A DNA stretch of 64,000 bases from Tubulanus polymorphus (Eukaryota > Nemertea > Palaeonemertea > Tubulaniformes > Tubulanidae), in contig NC_134028.1 of the NCBI RefSeq assembly GCF_964204645.1, forward strand, positions 16,479,263 through 16,543,262, read 5' to 3'. The translations under genes were made by a program, and so were the position numbers. The notes under the pieces were generated by a model. The model saw nothing but the letters and a program-made list of their open reading frames with translations. It searched no databases and was not told the origin of the DNA. This document shows positions 55,363-64,000 of the stretch, one piece after another. The stretch's first letter is position 1. Each line of letters starts with the position of its first letter.

Positions 55363-56803
55363 ACTCATTAGGAATTAATGAAATACCAGTTTCATTTATG
55401 ATGAAAAAACTCAAATGAAAAGTCTGGCATATAAAGCTGTCTGCTCAGACGATATTTTCAAAAAAAAACTTCATTTTTGCCAATAAAATTGATAATTGTG
55501 ATTTATCGTTGCAAGTCAGAACCAGTTAATCACTAATTAACATGCATTTTAATAAATCTGATTCCCTCCTTTGAAGTGAACTTAGCTTTAACCTAGTAGA
55601 GGCTACTAGCCTATGTAGGCCTATGTATATGCGTAGGCCTAACATCCGGACAGATTTGTCGTAGGCCTATTGAATAACAACCCTCCTAAATATCGTAAAT
55701 TTTGTTTTGAAGTTCAATCCAATGAGTCCGTTAATAACCGCAACATTTATACTGTGTTTGTTTGAGACAGTAAAGGTCAGTACCGGTAGGCCTAAAGCCT
55801 TAATGAGGTCACGTAAAACTCGATAAACACTTCAAGCGACACAGCGAACGATCTCCTTTCCCCCACAGCGAACGCTTACTCCGATTGTCAAGTGTGAGTC
55901 CAGCATACGGATAGGAGTGTGTTTTAACCTTGTATTTAGTAAAAACCTTGTGCATTTGACAATGATCGGTATGTACTGTAGGAAATATAGAGAATTGATG
56001 GTATTGATATAGAGGTTGAAGCCCGCGGCCGAATAAAGTAATATATTCTTTTATTTTGATACCTCGTCGACATAACAGCTTTTCTCCGCTATATCTCTTC
56101 AAAGTGTTTAGTTTAGGCCTACGACTACGCGGTACACTAAAGATTTATTTTAGTAAATACACGGTTAATTTGGTAAAGAAAAATAGGTATTGTTAAACTA
56201 ACTCCTTGAAACCCGCAGCCAAATCACTGGTAGTAATACATTAATTTGTACTCGATTTGATTCTCACGATGAGGAGAAACTCGCAGCTGATCCCCGGAAC
56301 GACGATGTAGTGACACACGTCGATTCGTCGATGTTTACGGCTCGAAAGTGCTTTTAAAATCTAAAGTAGTAAATTTCCAGTGTATCGGTAATATGATTTG
56401 ATGAGGAAAATGGGCTATTGTTAAAATTTTGAAGACCGCGGCTGAATTTGAAACCGCGACAATAAATTAGTTCATTTATACTTGAATTGATAATCGAAGT
56501 GACAATCGGCCTGCGGGTTGATTTCGGGATGACGACTCGAAAAACATCTCGCCCCATTGAATGGGGCTAAATTTTCGATGTTTACGGCCGGACAGTGCTT
56601 TTGTAACGATGATTCGTGAAAAAAACACGCGGAGTATTTGTAGATCTCAGCAGTGAGCTGAACGATATCATACGGATTGTATCGACAACAGCGGCAAGGC
56701 AACAAAGCCTTAGTTCATTTAGTGAAAATAGTGTGACATAAAATAATAATAAGAACACGCGAATCTCAATAGGGTTTTCTGTGATGTAACAGAAAAACCC
56801 TAA

Positions 56804-57550
56804 TTAATATGGATTGTAATCGAATGCAGAATAGATTACCAAATTAAAACCATCAACTGGCGATATGCTGAACTAACTCTTCAAACAACAATCCTTTATT
56901 CTAAATCCAATCACTACAATTCTTAGCCCCTTATTAGACGATTGATACATAATATTATTATACTCGCAATTTCCAGATTTGAATTATAGTACGCGCGCGG
57001 CGCACGTCTCCCAGTTTCATCTGTTTGTTTTTTAACAGCACGCGTGTGATAACTATGCTGTACGTTCTCTATTGATCGCTTCGCACGGATTACCGTAGTA
57101 CAATAGCGATATAAGGGTCTATTTACCTAGATAATTTCATTTTCCGCGCACGAGACACCAGATGAATTTAACAGCTCGTTCCCATGGTCAACTTATTGTC
57201 AATTCTGCTATTAGAAGTAAAAGACCCACATTATGAAGAAAAAAATAGATGTTCATTTGACGTGCGACCAAATCATAGGCCTATGGCTATCTTTAAAAAC
57301 TGATTTATTATGCAGTTTATTACTTCAAACATTTAACACGTTTTCCATGCAACTATCCTTTGATACATTTACGCTTGTCTTTGATCCATAAGCATAATTC
57401 GCAACTATTTCACGGTCTCAAAGAACGCGACTTCACTTTGAAACAACTACTTAAGTTTTCTTCATTGTGAGTACTACAAGCGGTGTCAACCATGATTGAT
57501 GTTTTCAATCATGCGTTATCAAATTATATCCTTTTTTTCTTGAAAGAGAA
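56804..57550. other. No gene seen
   Basis: AT-rich sequence with no ORF or repeat that can be supported. Confidence 0.5.
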
Positions 57551-57984
57551 AATTCGAAAGACGTACGTATAAGCCTATCGCTTAATTCGGGCTTAACAAA
57601 ATTCGATGAATTTAAACTGTACGAAAGCGAATAAGACAAATTTGGATATAGTTCTGCTAATTACTGAATACTTCAAATTGGTACCATTAGTAACACTAAT
57701 ATTCAGAATTAAAAATGGTTTCAAATTTAAACTCAAGTGAAACTTAGGAAAACAAAATCAAGGAACGTTTAACAAAAATAAATGTACAGTCAACCCCGAT
57801 ATACCGCACCACATCAGTGCAGAACGATTCTGGCGGGGTATAGCAGTATGGTGGTAGATCAGGGGTGTTTAACAATGTTTTTGTAGATTGAAATAAAGGA
57901 CCAATGGTCCAGTGGCTCGCCAAACTAGTGTGAAGTAAAAATCTGTCACGTAGGCTACCGGTATGCAAAAAATCATTTCATTGA
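57551..57984 (-). repeat. Inverted pair, left copy (434 bp)
   Basis: Nearly identical to the complement of 58,173-58,606. It contains 'cagtcaaccccgatataccgc', a motif like the tips of pogo/Tc1-type elements. Both arms hold the same 74-residue ORF (57,744-57,968 here), which has no known domain. Confidence 0.9.
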
Positions 57985-58172
57985 AAATTAAACGATGACA
58001 TCTTGATAAATTGATTATGGGCTTTTTGTCTGAACAAATGTTCATAATTGTAATACATCCCTTGAATGATGTAAAACAACTAAAACTATGAGTGACTCGA
58101 TAAGATACGGTACAAACTTGATGAGAGCCTGGGTTTCATCGGAGGTTTTTTCATTTTTATCATACGGACCAA

Positions 58173-58606
58173 TCAATGAAATGATTTTTTGCAAACCGGT
58201 AGCCTACGTGACAGATTTTTACTTCACACTAGTTTGGCGAGCCACTGGACCATTGGTCCTTTATTTCAATCTACAAAAACATTGTTAAACACCCCTGATC
58301 TACCACCATACTGCTATACCCCGCCAGAATCGTTCTGCACTGATGTGGGGCGGTATATCGGGGTTGACTGTACATTTATTTTTGTTAAACGTTCCTTGAT
58401 TTTGTTTTCCTAAGTTTCACTTGAGTTTAAATTTGAAACCATTTTTAATTCTGAATATTAGTGTTACTAATGGTAACAATTTGAAGTATTCAGTAATTAG
58501 CAGAACTATATCCAAATTTGTCTTATTCGCTTTCGTACAGTTTAAATTCATCGAATTTTGTTAAGCCCGAATTAAGCGATAGGCTTATACGTACGTCTTT
58601 CGAATT
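58173..58606 (+). repeat. Inverted pair, right copy (434 bp)
   Basis: Partner of 57,551-57,984; the two are separated by 188 bp. This copy sits inside a dispersed repeat: the sequences on its two sides ('catcggaggttttt' and 'cccaagttcttcaaattt') are adjacent at about 26,710-26,765, so it is itself an insertion. Confidence 0.9.
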
Positions 58607-59035
58607 AAGCTCCCAAGTTCTTCAAATTTGAGGCCAGTCAATGCCGGTTGCTGACGAAATAAAGTGTATTGAGTGACATGATTTTTAATAATTTCACGAT
58701 AGGATTGCTTTAAGTAGCTTACATCTTCACTCGGACAAATCGTAGTTACGCGCGACCTACACCGTGGCGCGCGTACTCTATAACTGATACATACACGCAG
58801 CGAACACGAGAGTTGTCGGCAACGCCGAGGTACACATCTGTTTGCGGTTTCAGCTATAGTACTGAATGACCATTTGTCCTATTTAGCTATTTAGAATGTA
58901 CTCTTGTTTATGCCTCCAGTCAAAACCTGGTTACACAGTGTGCACAGCCACAAGAGTATAAGGCTATGGGCCTATTGCCTACGCGACTGTACACTACTGT
59001 TTTCAACGCGAACGCTCCACTGTGCCCCAGTGGCG
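58607..59035 (+). repeat. Dispersed repeat, copy 2
   Basis: Matches the right side of 26,690-27,420 ('gcgcgacctacaccgtgg', 'acgcgactgtacac'), with about 90 bp extra near 58,850-58,940. Confidence 0.6.
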
Positions 59036-59297
59036 CAAATAGCATTGCATTTTCACATGTGTTCTTTTGGACAGTAAAAAGATGCTGCATAAAAAAACGT
59101 GCTAAAATAAATCGAATTTTTTACACTTTTTGGTAAATTTCTCAAAAATATAAAACCCACGACTTTCAACTTTGCGCACAATAAAGAAAAACCAATAACG
59201 AAATATGTTTTTGCTTAATCCGTAATTCGCCCATTAGTAGCGAAATTACAGGCAAATGAAATTGCGTTTGAGTGAGCTAAAAATAGCTTCAAGCGTA

Positions 59298-59299
<2 letters not shown>

Positions 59300-59364
<65 letters not shown>
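59300..59364. repeat. (TA)n microsatellite at the LINE 3' end
   Basis: About 32 TA units immediately after the complement of an AATAAA-containing LINE tail (59,365-59,380). Confidence 0.95.
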
Positions 59365-59367
<3 letters not shown>

Positions 59368-59631
59368 TTTATTTACGTGTCATCTTTTTTACAAAGCCAG
59401 CCTCCTAGAGGCTTACGAAACACAATATGCATATACGTACAGAAAGTTACATTGAATTGTAAATTATTAGTAGAAGTTAAGATAGTACGTGTTATTCTAA
59501 ATGACGGCATTGCGCAGTTGTAGGGCTGTATTTATAAAGTTAGTTAGCGACTAATTTACAGACTTTACCTTCATTTAGGAGTAGAGAGATTCTACTTGAT
59601 ACAGGTAGGTCTAAAATATCGATATTCAACT

Positions 59632-62600
59632 TTACATAAATTCTATTAAATAAATCTGCCGTTCATCTGAGTAACGATTACAATAAGGTAGAAAGTGTTC
59701 TTCTGTTTCTATTTCTCTTTGGTTGCATGATTCACAGAGTCTATAGTTAATTGGGATATTTCGGTATCTGCCTAGTTCAATATTAATAGGAAACGTTCCA
59801 TTTCTCATGCGTGCAATGTTAGATCTGTTCATTCTTGACAGTGGAGCTTTTACATAATCATCAGTTTTAAAATCAAATTTGAAAGTGCAATAGGTTCTAA
59901 GTTTAGGAAGTGAGGTAACAGTTCTAAGCCATTCAGTTTGGTAAAGTGATAAACATTTGGTTTTACAGTACAAAATAGTTTCCTTAATCGTAGAATTGCG
60001 TAGTATTTTATTTCCTATATGTTCGTAGTATTGAGCTATATTTAGTTTATACATAATTGAAATTACGTCCTTACACCAGGTATTTCTAGTTAACGATAAA
60101 TGATAGTCCCAAAGAAATATTTTCCTAGTAAGTCTATAAACTGGTAAGTTACACAAACGGAACCACAATCTCAAAGTTTCTAGTTGGTGGCGGATTTTGA
60201 CGGGAGTCCATCCAATATCACCCTCCAGTGTCACAAGTGCGGAATATTTTCCTACACCTAGATAAGATCTCATTGCTCTGTACTGAACATTTTCTGCCAC
60301 CCGCCATGGTTTGAGTCCCCATACACCGGCACCGTAATCCAGAATAGGAACCACTGTCGTATTAAAAAGTTTAGTATAAACCGCATACGGGAGTCCATTA
60401 GTAGAGAAATGTTTCGCTAAAATTCCAGCTAAACTGGTGAACAATTTCTAGTGGTTCGAGTCCATATCTAAAGTTGAAATTAGTTTCGGGCGATGTCTTA
60501 TTTCGGAAGTGCATCATTTTTGTCTTATCGGTGTTCACGGCCATACGCCATTTATCGCACCAATTATGTGATACATTTATCATGCGCTGTAACGAATCCT
60601 CACTATCGCTGATTAAAACAATGTCATCGGCATATAACAAAATCGACACTTTTATACCATCTTATCCCAAGGTCTAAGCTTTTGATTTCTGATGCTAAAT
60701 CGTTAATATAGATATTAAACAGTGTAGGCGATATATTATCTCCTTGAGTTGTTTTAAATCCATCGGTATAGTGTCCGTTAATTCGAATATGCGCGCTAGT
60801 GTTCGTATACATGGCTTCGATAATCTTGAGAAAGTTACCTCTTATTCCTTGACGGTGTAGTTTATACAATAATAAAGTTCTATTTACAGAATCGAACGCT
60901 TTCGAAAAGTCAACATAGCACACAAACATTGGTTTTTTAACTAATTTACGATTACTTACGATACTAGTGAGGCTAAATACTAGGTGGTCAAGGCAACTGC
61001 GATTAGGTCGAAAGCCGTTCTGCTCGTCGCATACAAGACGTATCGGCCCCACTCCGCGCGGTGGCGCCACCCCGCGGGATTTACGCGAAGCAGCAGAACA
61101 CAAACACGGCCACTCTCTCAATTTTCAATGATAGAAATCGTGTGTGCATTTCAATTATTTCGGCTGTCAGGGTTTTAAGGCACAATATAAGTTGATGATG
61201 TGATATGGCGATGTTCATTAATGATAATTCCGCAGTGAAGCTAGTCACGAACGGTGCCGATTGAGTGTACAGCTGCCAAAAACACTGAAATGTGCGTAGT
61301 TGCGTAACTATTTGCAGTGAATTGCAGACGAAACATGAAGCCTTAACGGCCGTTTAAAAAAAAATTATACCAATCGCAATTGTAAAATAAAAATGAGATA
61401 GAACCTAAGTTAAAATTCTGGCCATTTCTAAAATGTTATTAATTATTATTACTAATTTTTAGTCAGTGCGGAACGTTTAGTTTTCCAACAATAATGAGGG
61501 GTGGTAGGTAGTCATGCAATTCAAGTCATCATTTATTACACGTTACTTCCGTGTTGTTGAAATCTCGCGAGTCCTGGACTAAACCCCAATGAACAATGTG
61601 ATCTGTGTGCTGGCCACAAATGCACACAGATCACACTACGCTACCCATTACACACTCCAGTACCCACAGCTTTCATATATCCATCCAAATATTTAGTGAC
61701 TTTCTTCCTGGGTCGTATTTCTCGCAATATTGGGTTAAACGGTTATTCAGAACGCTGCTGAATAGTTTTCCTATTGTTGAGTTCAGGCTGATCGGTCTAT
61801 AGTTCAACGGATTTTCGGGGTCATTTCCTTGTTTATGTATCGGATGAATAATACTTTCGTTCCACGATGTTGGCACTTTCCCATAACTGAATATCTTATA
61901 GAAGAGTGCATGTAGAATATTCGTTAAGTGCGGGCTTTTTAGAATTTCGTTTGGTATCTTATCAGAACCGGTTGCTTTTCCATTCTGTAATTTACAAACA
62001 GCTTTGACAATTTCAATTCGTTTTATCGGTTCATTCAGTTCTGCATTATTGGGTTCAGCGTTTGGTGTATTGTCCGATCGAATGTTCGACCATTCCCGTT
62101 GTATCTCGTTAAAGAACGTATCGTTAAATTCGTGATTTTGTTTATTGTATAAGTTGTCCCATTCGCTCTTCCATTTTTCTAAGATGGTATCTTTTTCGGT
62201 TGAGGTACTTCCGTCGTCCAGTTCAACAGATGATATTTTCGAGTTCTTTCCGCTATTGGGGCCTAGTTGTTTGATTTCACGCCAAAACAGTTTTGGGTTG
62301 TTTGTTTGAAGTAGTTCTATATCCGACATTTTGCCACTATAATAACGCCGTTCGGCTTTACGATATTCGCGATCGAATTCATTTCGGGCTTTTTTAAACG
62401 CATTTAGATATTGGTCTCTACGAGGACCTTTGTGTCGTAGATATTCGCGTTCTCGAGTTTTGCATCGCGTCCATAATGATTTTAAGTCATTGTTCCACCA
62501 CGGTTTTTCTTTTATTCTATGGTTGTTACGATGAAAGTTAGTTTTTAAGTCTTTATACGGTATCGAGACATCCATTTCATTCTGAAGTTCTCGTATTAAT

Positions 62601-63607
62601 TCCATATACGATTCGTCTATGTCTGTCTGTGTTGAGTGTGATTTGATTTTATTGTTGCATATAGCGATAATTGCACGACGTCTACGATCATTCAATAGGA
62701 AATTTAAGTGCGCTCCGTTTGGTGAATATTTTCGCTCTTTTCTTTTATCGCGTTCACGTTGCGGGGTTTTTCGAGAGAATTTACAGCTATCTATGTATTC
62801 TGAATGTTTGATCGTGCAGCAAAATATGGAGTGATCGGGTATCCGACAGTCTGCACCGTAGGTGGATATTTTTGCGAGATCGGAGATAGTATGCACTTTA
62901 AAGTTTTCGATTTTATCAAAACAGCTGATCGGTGTTAAGAGGTAATCCACTACCGATCGACCTTTCGATGACACGCATGTGTAATTATCGTATTCCGATT
63001 CAAAGCGCCCGTTTAATACGCAAAGATTGGTGTCCTGCACGAATGATAGGAGAAAGTCACCGAATTTATTGTGTGTTTCATCTACATTTATTCTTTCGGG
63101 GAGGTTTTGTTCTTCGTGGTCTTTTTTACTACCAATTCTTCCGTTTAAGTCACCTGCAATTATGAGTATATCGTTATTCCAGTAGTAGTACATTTGCGTC
63201 GTGAGCGTGTCGTAGAACTCTTGAGCTTTATTGCCCCGTGACGATCTTTCCGGTGGCAAGTATGTCGCGCAGAGTGTAAATGTTGAATTATCTTCTTGGT
63301 TACGAAATCGCATCCACATTATATCTTCATATGAACGATCAAGTACTTGCGGTTCAAACCTGTTTAGTACTGAGTTTTTAACTAGTATTCCTACTCCTCC
63401 GGAGCCTCGCAGTGCTTTCTTGTGTATTTCTTTACGATTATGACCGTACCAAGTGTATCCTGTCAGCGTTATCACCTTCTCGTCCATTAAGTGTGTTTCG
63501 TTAAGTATCAATATATCTAGATTGAGTTTTTCTATGATATCTGAGCGAAGTAGATTTGCGGCGTGATTTTCTGTTTCCGTCCAGCCATATACGTTCCATT
63601 GTCCCAT
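59632..63607 (-). pseudogene. LINE ORF2: endonuclease, RT and C-terminal Cys/His domain; broken by an insertion and indels
   Basis: It starts MGQWNVYGWTETENHAANLL at 63,607, with LILNETHL, ATYLPPERS, IAGDLNGR, VDYLLTPI and the endonuclease SDLAKI...PDHSIFCCTIKH. Then comes a basic linker and the RT: KATGSDKIPNEIL, YRPISLNSTIGKLFSSVLNNRL at about 61,720, where the insert cuts it. It resumes at about 61,045 with NGFRPNRSCLDHL, YVDFSKAFDSVN, TQGDNISPTLFNIYINDL, and, after a frameshift near 60,650, the active site YADDIVLI. A further frameshift/deletion near 60,440 removes part of the thumb. The C-terminal 270 residues (to 59,632) are open and include CESCNQREIETEEHFLPYCNRY. Confidence 0.9.
61050..61710. 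other. Insertion of about 0.65 kb inside the LINE RT
   Basis: LINE coding stops at about 61,712 and resumes at about 61,050. Between them is non-LINE sequence, including a GC-rich piece (61,050-61,120) and the words 'tgatctgtgtgctggccaca' and 'tgcacacagatcaca', which could pair. The flanks share CGTAT, a possible short target duplication. The nature of the insert is not recognised; it may be a MITE or SINE. Confidence 0.6.
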
Positions 63608-63640
63608 TGTTATATTACAGTCTAGAGACTGGCTGATGTC

Positions 63641-64000
63641 TTATTCTGTGTGTTCCTTGTCATTGTCCGGTCTTGTTTCCAACCGATCAGGATCCGGCTC
63701 AGGTTCAGCATTTTGGGTATCCATTGATTGTTGACCTGATACGTTTCGGAGGTCTTTGAGATCTCCGGTGTGTACTTTCCCGTTGATGAAAAGCTTCCCT
63801 TCCCAGTTGAAGTGCGCTTTGTGTCCCTGTTTGATAGCTTCTTTTTTAGCTGGTAGTTTTTTCTTAATTTCAGCTGCCGTTTCTGAGCAGTAATCTTCAC
63901 TAACGGATATATTAGAGTTCTTCAATTTATGCGCTTTACGACGGGCATTTTCCCTGTCAGGAAAATTAGCGAATCGTGCTATTATTGCGCGAGGTCCGGG
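63641..64000 (-). CDS. LINE ORF1, C-terminal part, cut by the window edge
   Basis: The frame is open from the right edge (PGPRAIIARFANFPDREN...) through ISVSEDYCSETAAEIKKKL and HKAHFNWEGKLFING to TAA at 63,641-63,643. It aligns with the C-terminus of the ORF1 at 1,404-2,408. ORF2 lies 33 bases downstream in the same frame. Confidence 0.9.
   Translation of the reverse strand, partial: PGPRAIIARFANFPDRENARRKAHKLKNSNISVSEDYCSETAAEIKKKLPAKKEAIKQGHKAHFNWEGKLFINGKVHTGDLKDLRNVSGQQSMDTQNAEPEPDPDRLETRPDNDKEHTE

Larger units (their letters stand above)
54289..56803 (+). mobile_element. Helentron-like element, about 2.5 kb, non-autonomous
   Basis: Begins 'tagctgcttagcag' with 'aacgggttttctgc' and ends in a hairpin 'agggttttctg...cagaaaaaccc' followed by TAA-T (CTAA at 56,800-56,803), the same two ends as at 21,759-22,264. 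Interior: a degenerate minisatellite (54,440-54,920), a MITE (55,030-55,362), and three diverged repeats of about 230 bp with 'gaa(a/g)cccgc(a/g)gcc' (55,990-56,640). No Rep/helicase ORF. Confidence 0.5.
59366..64000 (-). mobile_element. LINE related to the one at 1.1-6.0 kb, extends past the right edge
   Basis: On the minus strand: the ORF1 C-terminus (63,641-64,000), then ORF2 with endonuclease and RT, then a 3' UTR of about 250 bp with AATAAA (near 59,372) and a TA-rich tail. ORF1 and ORF2 domain order, the ORF1/ORF2 spacing and the C-terminal CESCNQREIETEEHFLPYC motif agree with the first LINE, but the two are different families. A non-LINE insert (about 61,050-61,710) lies in the RT. Confidence 0.9.

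Noticed and set aside
57744-58413. Two identical 74-residue ORFs as a duplicated gene
   Set aside because: They lie in the two arms of a non-coding inverted repeat, have no domain, and overlap a transposon-tip-like motif.

Overview
This is animal DNA, most likely from a marine invertebrate. It is AT-rich and almost entirely non-coding, with splice signals, three non-LTR retrotransposon (LINE) copies, Ty3/Gypsy and other LTR elements, Helitron-like elements, many inverted-repeat MITEs, minisatellites and frequent taggcct words. The phylum cannot be fixed from the sequence. Nothing here is organised like a bacterial or organellar genome. The only host gene recognised is on the minus strand near 8.5-8.8 kb: two exons encoding the DEP domain of an R7-family regulator of G-protein signalling (RGS6/7/9/11 type).

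Layout, 1-28 kb. A LINE with L1-type ORF1 (1.1-6.0 kb) splits one copy of a segmental duplication. The other copy, at 15.1-17.0 kb, lacks the LINE and acts as an empty site. A DNA transposon with long tandem-repeat TIRs lies at 10.4-13.1 kb. A foldback pair (13.6-14.8 kb and 20.6-21.6 kb) encloses about 6 kb, including the second duplication copy. Helentron-like termini occur near 13.1 and 21.8-22.3 kb. A 144-bp satellite with an ACGG tract lies at 23.2-23.7 kb. The rest shows no gene.

Layout, 28-41.6 kb, the most interesting part. A Ty3/Gypsy element on the minus strand (RNase H, integrase) was interrupted by a Polinton/Maverick-like element (29,957-40,157) with about 157-bp TIRs and a 6-bp target duplication AACATG. 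That element was in turn interrupted by a CR1/Jockey-like LINE (about 30.3-35.0 kb). Without the LINE it is only about 5.5 kb. It carries a decayed protein-primed family-B DNA polymerase on the minus strand and one small convergent gene. The polymerase gene holds an intein with a LAGLIDADG homing endonuclease at the catalytic YxDTDS motif. A second fragment with the same terminal sequence, carrying two small virus-like genes, lies at 40.8-41.6 kb.

Layout, 41.6-64 kb. A second Gypsy element on the plus strand (gag, protease, RT; 43.8-49.0 kb) is split by an intact 2,362-bp DNA transposon with a 9-bp target duplication (45,541-47,902). It joins at a microhomology an LTR-bounded 1.83-kb element (48,997-50,830) that carries one intact unknown 270-residue ORF. 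Minisatellites, a 2.5-kb Helentron-like element (54.3-56.8 kb) containing a MITE, and a 434-bp inverted pair (57.6-58.6 kb) follow. The window ends in a third LINE on the minus strand, whose 3' tail appears to have grown into a (TA)n tract.

Most mobile genes are broken by stops, frameshifts or small tandem duplications. The exceptions are ORF1 of the first LINE, the 270-residue LTR-element ORF and the 644-residue 5' part of the third LINE's ORF2.
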